The position numbers were made by a program, and so were the translations under genes. A model generated the notes under the pieces. The model had not been told where the DNA came from. It ran no database searches and saw nothing but the letters and a program-made list of their open reading frames with translations. Positions 38,940 to 49,900 of a DNA stretch of 52,457 bases are shown here, one piece after another; the stretch's first letter is position 1; each line of letters opens with the position of its first letter. This DNA comes from Sporisorium sorghi (lineage: Eukaryota > Basidiomycota > Ustilaginomycetes > Ustilaginales > Ustilaginaceae). The stretch lies in contig JALCCG010000126.1 of the NCBI GenBank assembly GCA_023212695.1, forward strand, positions 1 to 52,457, read 5' to 3'.

Positions 38940-40183
38940 GGTTGCTGTTGATGGTAGAAAGGATGGATCGTGGTGAAGAGGATCGTCAGACCCTTCCGAA
39001 GCAGCAGCAAAATGCGGGGGAAAAAGGCTGCTCTGTGCGCAACCAAAAAAAGGTGGAGGGAAAAATATGCCTTGGTGAGAAGTTTCGATCTGACATCTAA
39101 GGAAAAAGGCACCGGACGAGAAGATGAACCACGAACGGCGAATCGACAGGGTCCAGTTCGCGGATCCTTGCAGCAAAAAAATTGAGAAGAACGCCGGACA
39201 GACAGCAAACAACAAACAGCTGCTGCCAGTCGCGTCACGATGTGCATTGGAATGAAAAAAACGCGCGCGACGTGGGTTCAGGATGATGACACAGCAGACG
39301 ATCAATAAGATGCTGTCGAGCAGCACTCTGCATTGTCGGTGGCGTAGGGAGTAGTCGACTGCATTGAGAGGCTTTGACGAGGCCCCCGATGCTCAGATTG
39401 CAGTCACGACAGCGTTGAGTGATGGCTACGCCGAAAAGCAGTCGGAAGAAGCGATCAAAGTGGACCGACACGCGGCCGAATGCTGCCCACGATCAAAAGA
39501 GACAGGAGGACCGGACGGCTGTGTCTATGAGCAGAGAGATTCGAGCGGGACAGCCGAACAGCAACCAGAGACCAATTCCCACGCAGCAGCAGCATTCACA
39601 AAGCAGATGGTACAGTAGGCGGAATCGAGCCGAGACTTGTTTGTCGCGCGACTGCAGCAAAAGCGAGGGTGCCTTGCTGCCAAAAATGCTGAATCTGACT
39701 GTGTAGGAACATCCGCAAAGCACGGAAGAGCCGTCTGAGCTGCGTTGCGAGCTGCGGTCTCAGCTTGGACTCTTTGAGCCTTCAGAAGCAATGCGAGCGA
39801 GTGAGGGAGCGCGTGCGTGCGATACAACAAGTCGTCGTCGTGTCCCCTTCCCTTGGGCGGTGTGTGTGTTTTTGTCTGCTCTCGATTTCTGAAAATCATC
39901 CCTCCGCAGCCTACGTAGCCAAAGTGAACGAACGGCACATCCGACTTTGCTTTCTTGCTTCCAAACCTCTTTCTGATCAATCACTCCAACGCCGCTGTTC
40001 TCTCGCATCGTTGGCTATCGTTCAGTCTACTCAGTATTTGGACAGACAGTTGCCACTCAATCGCCTCACTTAAATACTGTCGGAACAGAGCGACCACCTC
40101 CCTTTCCCCCTCGCCCATGCCGACTGCCACCATCTCGAGCTAGCTTCCAACCCCCTTTGCTACCATCGTGGCTCGCGACCATC
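38940..40183. promoter_or_regulatory. divergent promoter region isochorismatase-like / sirtuin
   Basis: A 1,244-bp stretch between two divergent starts. The longest frames in it have no family features and shifting composition, so I call no gene. It contains several A-rich tracts at 39035-39065 and 39180, and a CTCGAGC-type site just before the sirtuin leader. Its length is unusual for this compact region. Confidence 0.45.
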
Positions 40184-43100
40184 ATGATCGTCATCAACAT
40201 TCCCACCGACGGGCACGTCTCGCTCCCACCAGAGCCCCGTCCTCGACCAACCCTAGACAACGCTTCTGCTCCCGCCAACCACTCTTCTTCTTCTTCTTCT
40301 TCTTCTTCCTCCTCATCAGGTAGCAGCACGCCTCTGTCCAGCTCTGGACCTTCTTCTCGGCGCCTCTCTCGTCGAGTTCAGAGCATGGCAGTTGCCAATT
40401 TGCTTCGTAGCGACTCTCCCAAACCAGCCAAATCAACCGCCGCCCACTCCACAGCAGCAAGCTCTTCTTCCACCTCGGATCTCAAGGCGCTCAAGTACGA
40501 TCTCCCCGCCGACATTGCCGTCCCTCCCTTTGCTCAGCCTTCCAAGGATGTCGATCGCGACCTCGCTCGTCTCTACGAAGCTGTCTCCGGTGCACGTCGC
40601 ATCGCCGTCATCTGCGGCGCTGGCATCTCGGTCTCGTCTCCAGCCAACATCCCCGACTTTCGTTCCGCTCACGGTCTCTTCAAGAAGCTGAAAGAAAAGC
40701 ACCCGACTGCAGGCCTCTCTTCCGGCAAGGACCTCTTTGACGCTCGTCTCTTTAGCTCCGAGTCCACTTCGGCCCTCTTCTATTCGATGGTTGCAGAGCT
40801 CAAGCGACTGGCCGACGAGGCAGAGCCCACCATCTTTCACCGTTTCCTCAAGCGTCTAGACGACGAGGGTCGGCTTCAACGCGTGTACACCCAAAACATT
40901 GACGGTCTCGAAGAAAAGGCCGGCCTCACTTTCGGGCTTGGCGAGGCTGGCGATTCTACCACCACTGTTCGAGCACTCGGCAAGCGCAAGAGGCTCGGCT
41001 CGGCTGCCTTCTCGCGCTCCAAGTCCGACTCACACCTCCTCTTTGCCCAGAAGCAGCAAGAGCAAGATGTCCAAAAGGCGCTCGCACAGAAGCCCATGTT
41101 TCCTCGCACCATCCCGCTTCACGGCACACTGCAGACCCTCACGTGTGCCCTCTGCAACCACAAGCTCATGCTCGGCAACACGGTCCATCACCAGCCCGAC
41201 TATCGAGACATGTCGCCCTCCTCCCGCGAAGGCTCCGCATCGCTCGGTCACGAGGAGAGTAAACACGCCATGGAGCTGCTTCAGAACGGCGAGCCCGTCC
41301 CCTGCCCACGATGCCAAACCGCAGACGAAGTGCGTACCTCCAACAACATGCGTTCCCGCGGTGTCGGCAGGATGAAGGTCGACATTGTCCTCTATGGAGG
41401 CCAGAACGAGGGCGCAGAACGCGTCGGCCAGTGCCTTCAGCGTGACATTCTCGGCCTTCGAGATCCCAACGAGCCGCCTGTGCCCGAATCTGCCGCGGAG
41501 ACGCGTGCCCGCGAGCGCAAAGAGGCCAAAGAAGCCGCCAAGCTCGAGCTCGAGATGCGTCAGCAGCAGCTCACCACCGTCAAAGAAGAGGAAAGCAAGA
41601 ACAAAGCCGATACCAGTGTCGACTCGGAAGGCGTCGTCGATCTCGAGCTGGGCTCTCTCTTACCGACCCAAGACTCCAAGGACGACATCCTGGCAAGGGC
41701 GTTTGCTGAGGAAGGCGACGACAAGAGCACAAGCGGCAACAGCAGCGTTGGTCCGTCTATCCTGTCTTCGCAGCCTGCTCCAGCTTCGGCCAGGAGTATC
41801 ACCATCGCAGAGCCCGTCGTGCCACCCAAGAAGAGAGCAACGCGTCCGCCTAGGCTTAAGCCTCTGCCTCCCGATCTTCTCATCGTCGCCGGCACCTCTC
41901 TCAAAGTCCCAGGCACCAAACGAATCGTTCGCGAGTTTGCCAAGGCTTGTCACGCCCAAGACGAGTGGCTCATCTACTCTTCCGAGGACGAGGACGAGAG
42001 CAGCACCGCTGAAGACGCTCCCAACAAGAAGCGAGGCAAAGACGCAAAGGCAACAGGCGACAAGTCCGGCAAGAATCGTCGCGCCAATGGCGCAGCAGCT
42101 GACCTCGCTGAAGATGACGATGAAGACGAAGACGAGGATCACGAGATCCATGATCCTACTTGTCCCATTCGAACCATCCTGTTCAACTACGATTTCCCCA
42201 ACCCGGCACGCGAATGGGAAGACGTCTTTGACGTGTGGATCCAGGGTGATCTGCAACGAGCAGCACTTTCGCTCTTCCCACCCAAACACGTCGACGACGA
42301 TGCGCCTGCCGAAGCAAAGGCGATCGAGCAAATTGTCGGCAGCCACACTTGGGCTAAGTTCAAAGATTACCTCGAGGAGCAGCGCAAGCTCGCCAAGAAG
42401 GAAAAGAAGAAAGCAGCTGTTGCAGCGACGGCGGGCAGTCTAGGGTCGCGCAAGGGCAAGCTGGGCAGGACCATGTCTGCTGCAGCCAAGATGGAGGGCG
42501 CAGGTGGCGCATCGTCGACTGAATCGACGCCAGCCCCAGTAGCGAGTTCACAGGCTGATTCGGGCAGGGCGGCGGCGAGAGCCAAAGCGGCAAAAGCGAG
42601 GAGCAGGTCCGAGTCGCCCGTCAAGAAACGTCCTGCTGTTGCCAAGAATGGTACTGCGAATGGAACAAAGGGCAATGGACTGAAGCGGAGCAACAGCAAA
42701 AAGAGCAATCCGTTCTTGGCCGACTCGGAGTCTTCGAGCGCAACCGTCAGTGTGGACATTCCGCCGATTGCCGAGGAAGGCGAGGAAAACGAAAGACCTG
42801 GACGCTCGCAGGGAAAAGAGCGTGACGATGGCACACGACACAACAAGAGGAGGAAGGAGCAGCTGCCATCGTCTGCAAGGGAAAAGCTCGCTGCTCCTTC
42901 TTCCGCTGGACGCAAGCCTGGCTGGTCGCGTAGCGTTACCATGCCTGAAGCAAGCCCGCAGCTCACGGTGCTCATCGAGAACCAGGCTGTCAACAATCGC
43001 AGTGTTGATGGTGGCGTCAAGGCGAAAAGGGAGCAGCTGAGTGTCAAGGATGTGGGAGTGGGTGTCAAACCTTCGACGGCGTATGCTGCACAGACGGGGA

Positions 43101-43210
43101 TGGGCAAGGGACGCGCCAAGAGGAGTCTGTCAGTGGCTGGGGCGGCAGTCGGGACTGGACGAAAGAATGGTTGGACGAGGACGCAGAGCGAGACGGCTGC
43201 TTGTCTTTGA
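40184..43210 (+). CDS. sirtuin deacetylase, Hst3/Hst4 type
   Basis: Sirtuins are NAD-dependent deacylases; the Hst3/Hst4 branch removes acetyl from histone H3 Lys56 after S phase. The intronless frame from the first ATG gives 1,008 residues. Core motifs are ICGAGIS (around 145-149), IPDFRSAHGLF, QNIDG (237-241) and the catalytic His313 in LHG. Zinc cysteines are 321/324 and 374/377. Then come MKVDIVLYGG (about 400) and PDLLIVAGTSLKVPG (about 562). The DIVLYGG phrase is typical of the Hst3/Hst4 class. The core is interrupted by low-complexity inserts, and the last 350 residues are basic and disordered with nuclear-signal-like KKRP and NKRRKEQ runs. A poly-Ser tract near residue 35 comes from a CTT repeat. 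The open codons before 40184 begin at TTG and are ignored. Confidence 0.9.
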   Translation: MIVINIPTDGHVSLPPEPRPRPTLDNASAPANHSSSSSSSSSSSSGSSTPLSSSGPSSRRLSRRVQSMAVANLLRSDSPKPAKSTAAHSTAASSSSTSDLKALKYDLPADIAVPPFAQPSKDVDRDLARLYEAVSGARRIAVICGAGISVSSPANIPDFRSAHGLFKKLKEKHPTAGLSSGKDLFDARLFSSESTSALFYSMVAELKRLADEAEPTIFHRFLKRLDDEGRLQRVYTQNIDGLEEKAGLTFGLGEAGDSTTTVRALGKRKRLGSAAFSRSKSDSHLLFAQKQQEQDVQKALAQKPMFPRTIPLHGTLQTLTCALCNHKLMLGNTVHHQPDYRDMSPSSREGSASLGHEESKHAMELLQNGEPVPCPRCQTADEVRTSNNMRSRGVGRMKVDIVLYGGQNEGAERVGQCLQRDILGLRDPNEPPVPESAAETRARERKEAKEAAKLELEMRQQQLTTVKEEESKNKADTSVDSEGVVDLELGSLLPTQDSKDDILARAFAEEGDDKSTSGNSSVGPSILSSQPAPASARSITIAEPVVPPKKRATRPPRLKPLPPDLLIVAGTSLKVPGTKRIVREFAKACHAQDEWLIYSSEDEDESSTAEDAPNKKRGKDAKATGDKSGKNRRANGAAADLAEDDDEDEDEDHEIHDPTCPIRTILFNYDFPNPAREWEDVFDVWIQGDLQRAALSLFPPKHVDDDAPAEAKAIEQIVGSHTWAKFKDYLEEQRKLAKKEKKKAAVAATAGSLGSRKGKLGRTMSAAAKMEGAGGASSTESTPAPVASSQADSGRAAARAKAAKARSRSESPVKKRPAVAKNGTANGTKGNGLKRSNSKKSNPFLADSESSSATVSVDIPPIAEEGEENERPGRSQGKERDDGTRHNKRRKEQLPSSAREKLAAPSSAGRKPGWSRSVTMPEASPQLTVLIENQAVNNRSVDGGVKAKREQLSVKDVGVGVKPSTAYAAQTGMGKGRAKRSLSVAGAAVGTGRKNGWTRTQSETAACL
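40283..40310 (+). repeat. CTT/TCT microsatellite encoding poly-Ser
   Basis: About nine TTC/TCT triplets in the sirtuin gene encode a run of serines in the disordered N-terminus. Length variation would keep the frame. Confidence 0.85.
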
Positions 43211-43489
43211 ATGGTGTTAGCAATGCAGACGTGAAGAGACACTTTGTGTGATTGCGCTTGTGTTGGTTTGAGACAGGAAGAGTGTGAGGGATGTGAACAT
43301 GTTGCGTTGCGTTGAGGTCATCGACGCGGGGAGAAGTGGAGCAGAAATCTAGTTACAAGACGAAATTTCTTATCCGCGATCGAGCCAGCTTCCGGTTTCG
43401 TCGTTATCATCACCATCATCTCCCGTCTCGGTTCTTGATCGTTTAACGACATCAGCATACCTCTCTGAGATCCGATCGACTGCGGAAAG

Positions 43490-44096
43490 ATGAGTGACCC
43501 GACTGCAACACCAACAACCAGCACGACGAACGAGGTGGCATGTGTAGATTGCCAACCGGATCCGGCGCATCCTTCCGCCGTCGATCCCGCTGCCGATGAA
43601 GGCGGGAAACAGGAGGACCTGATGGACCCCACCACCTTTGTCCCACCACTCAGCCGTGTCGATGGCATGCCCATGCCGCTGGTCGTCATCGAGGTAAGTT
43701 CCGCCTACCTCCTTTCGCTCCCTTGCACAAAAGATCCCGCGTCGCTGACGTTCCGTTTGTCACCACTGCTGCGAACAGTACTGCCAACGGTGCAAATTCG
43801 GCCTGCGCGCCAACTGGTTTCAACAGGAGCTGCTGTCCACCTTCGCCCCCACCGCCCCCTCCAGCGATGCAGCGCCAAGCGCGAGTATAGCCAGCGTCAT
43901 GCTCATCCCCAAGGTCGACGACCTCTCCGCCGGCAGGTTCCGGATCTACATCGCCACGGAGGGAAGTGTAGAGGGGTTGAGGCTCGTTTGGGATCGTAAG
44001 GTCGAAGGAGGGTTCCCCGAGATGCGTGTTCTCAAGCAGAAGGTCAGAGATGTCGTCAATCCCGGGTTTGGGTTGGGCCACAGCGACAAGAAGTAG
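43490..44096 (+). CDS. Rdx/SelW-type thioredoxin-fold protein (cysteine form)
   Basis: Two exons, 43490-43693 and 43779-44096, with an 85-bp GTAAGT...ACAG intron in phase 0, encode 173 residues. After a disordered Thr/Pro/Asp-rich N-terminus, the Rdx (SelT/SelW/SelH) domain starts at VVIEYCQRCKFGLRANWFQQELLSTF. It holds the redox CxxC (Cys-Gln-Arg-Cys) at the usual place after the first beta strand. Further on is the family's GRFRIYIATEG and FPEMRVLKQKVRDVVNPGFGLGHSD. In selenoprotein relatives the second Cys can be selenocysteine; here it is Cys. The role is probably thiol redox, substrate unknown. The gene follows the sirtuin by 279 bp on the same strand and is convergent with the next gene. 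Confidence 0.9.
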
Positions 44097-44238
44097 CTTA
44101 GGGTCAGCGCAAGGCACGCCGCGCAACAGGGCGAGAACGAGGTGTCGAACAGTCCAGCACGACACAGATCGATGGCAGAGCGAAAGAAGAGCATGCCAAC
44201 AGCAAAAAGGGTGTTGCATTGCGTCAAAAGGCATCGAT

Positions 44239-46500
44239 TCAGTTGGCACTCCTGGCGTAATTCCTCCCGGAAGCAGGCAGACCCGGCGGCCTCGCGACCC
44301 AGCCCATCGCCGCCGTAATCCCGCGCAACAGATCCGGCCTATACCTCGCCGCCGCAACCACGGTCCCCACCGCCGCACCAAACGTCAACCTCTCGGCCCA
44401 CAACGCCGTCTGCTCGCCCTGGCTCAACCAGCCCGGCTTAGCACCCTCGACCATCGCAAATAGCGCCCTCGGCGCCACGTACAACGCCATCTCGGCCCGC
44501 TTGCGCTTCTCCTCAATGAAAATGCTAAACCCACATGCGATGCTCCCCAGCCCCGGTCCCAAGCCAGCATCCCAAAAGTTGAACGGCACCTTGGGAAACA
44601 GGCGCGGCAGCAGCGCCGAGCGCGCCAGGCAGATGGGGAACCAATTGCCCACAATGTACGTCGCGAGGAACGCAGCGGAGCGCGCGGCGCCGGTGAGCAC
44701 CTTGATGAGGTTTGGCAGGGGCGAGGCGAGGAAGCCGCGCGGATTGAACAGCAGACGCGGGAGGAGGTGGACGGGCACGTAGATGGCCATGCTCATGCGC
44801 CAGCCGCGGATCCAGCGGTAGAGCGCGTTCTTGTAGCAGTTGCCTCCGCCCGTGCCGCAGTGGACGAGCTCGCACGGCATACCGCCCATCTCGCCGCGTC
44901 CGCGTGGACCGGAGGCACCGTTGAGCACGTAGCCCGGATTGGGACCCTTGTCGCTGTGCTCGCCTGCGGCTGCTCTGGCCTGCACAACCATAGCGCGCGC
45001 CTCGGCAGCCGTTTCCGGCAACCGCGTCGGATCACCCCACTCGTACGGATGCCCCAACTCCTCCGCCAGACTTCCCAACAGATGCACACCTTCCGGCGAC
45101 ATCGTTTTGCTATTGTACCTCCACTCCAACGGCTTGCCCGTGCGTATACACCGCAATGCCAACAACAGCCGCTCGTCCATAGTCGCGAGGTTGGTGATCC
45201 ACTTCACATACGTAGGCGGCAGACGCTCCGGATGGTAGAACCACGCCCACATGATCTGCGCGCAGCAGACGACAAAGATGAGCCCCTCGGCCTGGTCGGC
45301 CATGCCGAGCGCGGCGCGTCGCAGCAGGGTGCTGCTGCTCGATGAGGCGGTGGTGGAAGAGCGCAGACGGTCTTTGCGTGCGGCAGCGGGCGCGGCGAGG
45401 GCACGGACGAGCGTGTCCATGCCTCGCACGAGCGCGAACAGCGTCAGGTCGATGGTGGGGCTCGGTCGGCCGAGCGGCGGCCTGGACTGCTTTTCCTGTG
45501 GAGATGGCTCGGATGCCGAGGGCAGCGGCGAGGTCGGTGGAGGAGCTGCACCGTCGTCCGATGAGATCTTGGGCAGAGGCTGCAGCGTGGCCGAGGGCGA
45601 AGGAGGTGCTTTGGGATCCGGACTCGCGGGCATGTTGGGGCTGACGCCAGCATTGTTGCCGAGATGCGGAGATGGCGTGCCGGGGACGGTGAGGCTTGTG
45701 AGTCTCGACAAGAAATGCCCCGCGGGAGCCAAGCTTGCGATGCGCGGCGTCGACGTGGTGTTGTTGAGCCTCCTTCCCAAGAAGCCGAGGTTGGAGGGAC
45801 GCAAGCTCTTCGGGATCCAGCCTGGCGTTGTGTCGATGGTAAGAAGGGGTGGTCCACCGCCGGCAGCGTTGGCCGCAGCCGCCTGTTTAGCTTGGAGAGC
45901 TGCTTGACTCTTGTGCTGCAACATCATCATGGCCAGCGCCGAGCTGAGCGAAGAAGCGACGAAAGTGGAAGCAATACGAGCGTGTCGCAGCGCGCGAAGC
46001 GTGTGCTCCTGAGACGACGTGGCCGGATTGACGAGCTTGAGCGCATAGTACTTGGCGATGGGCCACCAGACGAGCGTCTCTGAAATCCTCCAACCCGCCA
46101 TAGCCAAGAAGCAGCTAATCGCCATACCATCCGATCCCAACGCGACGAGCAGCGCCTTTGCGATGGCCTGCAACAGCGTGGGCAGCCGGTAGAAGCTGGG
46201 CAGGATGGGTTTAAGGGAATGCAGCAAGCCCGATTTGGGTACTGGCTGACCCGACTCCTTGGCGACCTTGTGTTCTTCGATGAGACGTTTTTCGGAGGCT
46301 CGGATGCGTTTGAGCTCGGCGGTGACGAATCGAATGAGTGCCTTGAGGATCGCGGGCAAGATGTCCATGATGTAGCCTAGAAGGTATGCTTTCGCAGCTG
46401 GCATGAGGAGCGACTCGAGCTGGTCCCTGGCGATGCGTCGACGCGCGGCATTCTGAGGTTTGGCTGCCGCCGCGGCCCGCAAGGTCGAAGCGGCTACCAT
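44239..46500 (-). CDS. TMEM135-like multi-pass membrane protein
   Basis: The 753-residue intronless frame has roughly eight or nine hydrophobic segments, for example YLLGYIMDILPAILKALI, the stretch at about 110-150, GLIFVVCCAQIMWAWFY and SAAFLATYIVGNWFPICL. About residues 255-400 are a Pro/Ser-rich disordered loop. The phrase MPCELVHCGTGGGNC (541-555) followed by YKNALYRWIRGWRMSMAIYV matches the Cys-rich signature of TMEM135-type proteins. EEKRKRAEMALYVAPRALF near the C-terminus is typical of fungal members. Animal TMEM135 sits in peroxisomes and mitochondria and affects mitochondrial dynamics and lipid handling; the fungal role is not established. ATG 46500 was chosen because upstream codons lack an ATG and family similarity begins after it. 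Confidence 0.8.
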   Translation of the reverse strand: MVAASTLRAAAAAKPQNAARRRIARDQLESLLMPAAKAYLLGYIMDILPAILKALIRFVTAELKRIRASEKRLIEEHKVAKESGQPVPKSGLLHSLKPILPSFYRLPTLLQAIAKALLVALGSDGMAISCFLAMAGWRISETLVWWPIAKYYALKLVNPATSSQEHTLRALRHARIASTFVASSLSSALAMMMLQHKSQAALQAKQAAAANAAGGGPPLLTIDTTPGWIPKSLRPSNLGFLGRRLNNTTSTPRIASLAPAGHFLSRLTSLTVPGTPSPHLGNNAGVSPNMPASPDPKAPPSPSATLQPLPKISSDDGAAPPPTSPLPSASEPSPQEKQSRPPLGRPSPTIDLTLFALVRGMDTLVRALAAPAAARKDRLRSSTTASSSSSTLLRRAALGMADQAEGLIFVVCCAQIMWAWFYHPERLPPTYVKWITNLATMDERLLLALRCIRTGKPLEWRYNSKTMSPEGVHLLGSLAEELGHPYEWGDPTRLPETAAEARAMVVQARAAAGEHSDKGPNPGYVLNGASGPRGRGEMGGMPCELVHCGTGGGNCYKNALYRWIRGWRMSMAIYVPVHLLPRLLFNPRGFLASPLPNLIKVLTGAARSAAFLATYIVGNWFPICLARSALLPRLFPKVPFNFWDAGLGPGLGSIACGFSIFIEEKRKRAEMALYVAPRALFAMVEGAKPGWLSQGEQTALWAERLTFGAAVGTVVAAARYRPDLLRGITAAMGWVARPPGLPASGRNYARSAN

Positions 46501-46919
46501 TGTTCGTTGACGCCGATGATTCTGAGGGAAGGTGGTGGTGATGAGGATGAGGAGTGGTTGGTGCTGAGCAAGCAAGCGCGTCCGTGTTCCCTTGTGCGTG
46601 TTGCTGCAGGTGAAATGCTGGCTGCACGGCTGCAGCTTCGGTTGCATGACACACACGGACGCAGATCGAGCCGGAAGACCCGTCTGCGGAACGATGCCGA
46701 GCAGATTCGGGCGAAGGCTGACTGGCTGACTGGGCTGGCTCGTGCTTTTCACGAAAATTCACACATCGCGTATCGCTGCAGATGTCACATTTTGCGAGCG
46801 GATGATCCCGAACCTTCTCACGATCCATCACCCTCTCTCTCGAAAGTCACATTCATTGCAAAGTGCGGTGCGGTGCGGTGTACGGCCGAGATCATTCGAT
46901 TGGAGCTGAAACTGTGATA
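46501..46919. other. intergenic between seven-helix protein gene and TMEM135-like gene
   Basis: This 419-bp stretch holds the promoter of the TMEM135-like gene and the 3' region of the next gene on the same minus strand. I see no gene in it. A short GCGGT repeat lies at about 46866-46880. Confidence 0.45.
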
Positions 46920-49900
46920 TCACTGTGGGCAAGAGTGCTTGTCGGATGGCCCGACTGGTTGTGCTGCTGCTGCTGCTGCTGCTGCTGCTGTGCTGTAGCG
47001 TTGGATCAGAGAATCGTCTTCGTCGACGACGGTAAACTGATGTCGTGCGATCATCACGGCGACACCCTTGATTCGGCTCTTGCGACGCTTCTTGATGGGT
47101 TTGTGCAGTAGTCTCTTTTCGTGTGGCGAGTTGTTGGTGGTGGTGGCATCTAGACTCGTCTTTTGTAATGCTGAGCTATTCGACGTCCTGGCGAGCCGAT
47201 TCCGCAACTCGCGCTTGGGAGAGTCTTGGTGATCGAGTCGCACGAGCTTCCTCATCATCGTCGTCGTCGCTTTCGACTCGGCGCCCGTCTTGTTGGATCT
47301 GGTGAGTGTAAGACTCCTCCTCAATCTCGTTGAAGGGCCCGATACGTCTGCTGCCGATACGTCCACCAGCTGGAAGCTGCTGCTGCTGCTGCTGCTGCTG
47401 CTGGTATCGTCCTTGCTATCTCGGCTGGCATCCCCAGCAGTTGCGGAAGAGTCTTGCAATGGCAGCTTGATGGGCGACTGCATCCATATGCCCTGGTCCA
47501 TGCCCAATTGACCCAGCCGCACGCTCCTCGACCTCGGCGATGGATCCACCTGTGCTTTCTCTTCCGGCGATCGCAGCAAGTCGGAACTCGTGGCTTCAGC
47601 ACCAATGAACGAACGAATCGCCGCTTTTCGTCCCGCTGCAGCTCGACGTCTCATGCGACTTCGAGGCGTTACAAACGGTAGCTGCCGCTCTTCCACCTCT
47701 TGTCCTTCATCTCGATCCTCGCAGCTATCACCCTCGATCCCGTCCACCGAGTCAGTCGACCTGGGATCCGGAGTAGCGTCACCCTCGCTCTCCTGCTGCT
47801 GACACGCCAGAGACAGCGGCAGCCCAAGACGCATCGAGCTCGCATCGGCTGTGCTTGCCGTCTTGTCGCCAACAAGCTTGCTCCCGCTTGCCGCGCTGCT
47901 TGTTCGGAATCCTGATGTTCGCAAGGTGGTGGCCAGCTCGGTCACTTCCTCGATCCTCGATAATGTCTTGTGCGGGAACATGACCTCGTGCTCCATCAGC
48001 AGCTGGCTCACCCGAAGCTGCTCTGCTTCGCGTTCCAGCAACAGCGACTCTCGAGATGCTCCGGCCGCTTCCTGGATGCTGCCAATGGGTTCAGCGATGT
48101 TGGAGTCCAATTTGGAGCTTGACGAAGCGTCCAGCACATCGTTGCTTGTAGTGTTGCCAGGGTCGGGCTTTGGGGCCTGGGGACTGTCCTGGTCTGGCTC
48201 GGTCTGTTCTTGCGATGAACAAAGTCGTTGCTTCTCGCTCTCTTCCGCGACCTGCTCGTCTTCAGGTTCTTCCTCCACGGTGTCTAGGAACGGAGCTCGA
48301 GCAAGCCGCCTTGGATCGAAGCCCATCAGATCGTAGTCTCCCTCTTCCGCCCCTGGGACTTGCTCGTTTCCATGCTTGAAAGCCCGCAGCGCTTCGTCGC
48401 TGTCAGCGTTCTGCTGGATACATCGTTCCCAAGTATCGTGCATGGTCATGTCTGCCAGATCTATCTCGTCAAATCCGACCGCTTCGCCGTCAAAGTCTGC
48501 CTCGAAATGCTCCGAGAGGCTGCTCTTCTCGTCACCCTCCGCACCATTCCAGGCACCAGCACCTCCTTCCGATGCCTCATCTACCTCCGAAGCACAAGAG
48601 TCAACATTGACCGTATCGAGCATCTCCTCTATCGTATCGCCGTGCTCATCGTCGAGCATATCCATGATCGAGTCGGCGCGCGACAGATTGCGTCGATGCG
48701 CCTTCCTCGCTCCCTGTTTCATGCTGTTTTCCTCGACAAAGTTTGGCGAAGGTGTCTCTTGCTGTTCGCCAAACACCCGTGAATTCTGCCGAGGAGCAGC
48801 GGGCGACGGAGAAAAGCTCAGGTCCATGAGCGACGAGGGGCAGGTCCCAGCACTTGTTGAAGGCGAGCTATCGACGTGCGAGCCAGGCGTGTCTCTCCTG
48901 CCTTTTGAAGTGTTCCGGCTAAGCATGCCCAGCTCGATCCCGAATGCCGACGCGAACGTCCTGCTGCGGATCTTTTTGACTTGCTGTTCGCCTCTGCCTC
49001 TGGAGCTCGGTGATCCGGCGGGGGTCACATTGGTCACGCTAGCCGCCCGCCTCAGCGAGCGTATGCGGCTTGAGATGCTTGAGAACGAAAGGGTGCTGGA
49101 GGTGGACCCTTTACGCACCAGCTCCACCTCGGCCTGATCGTGCTCTATCGTCGTCATTCTCGAGCCTGACTGTTCACCCTCACCGTCGTAGTTGCGGGTG
49201 CGATCTCCAGCAGCGACAAGGCTCTGCGAGATCGAGTTCTGCGTCCCGCCAATCGAAGCAGCAGTGCGAAAGTCGCAGCTCGACTCGAGCGAGTGAATCA
49301 CAATCGTGTCGCAGTCCTCGGTCGCCGAGTCGTACTTGCTGACGTTTCTATGGCTAGACTCGCCGTCGATCGAAGCATACCCTTTGGGCGGACTGCGGCG
49401 TAAGCTCTGATTGAAGGACGCGCCGCCTCGATGGTCGGCTATGCGGCTGTGCCCTCCGTTGCCACGGAGAATGTCCATGATCTCGGAGAACAGTCGCGAT
49501 GCGCTGTTGCCCATGACTTGCGAATCGTCGTTGCTAGAAAAGCTGGGTGAGGCTGCGGGATGCGTATCGGGTCGTTTTGGTGTGCGTGGTGCTGTGGCTT
49601 GTCGTTTGGTCGGCGATTGCAGGTCGGTGTGGTCGGTGAGTGGTTGGATGTCGGTTAGCAGGCGAGGGCTTCCAGGGGTGTCGTCCATGTCCAGTATCAC
49701 TTCGGGCGACTGCTCGTCCGCTGTATCTCCGGGCAGATCCATCTGTCGAGACACCGCATCGACAGAGTCGCCACCAGCCTCGTCGAAATGCAAAGAAACC
49801 AAGGACGATACAGCATGCGCCGCGCCCTCAAACCCGTAGCACTGCGTGATACACGTGCGTTCGCTATCCGCGGTCCAATGCCCTTGCACATGCGGCGCTT

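Noticed and set aside
39364..39723. Possible small gene in the region upstream of the sirtuin
   Set aside because: Frames on both strands are short, lack domains or signal peptides, and have no splice-supported extension.
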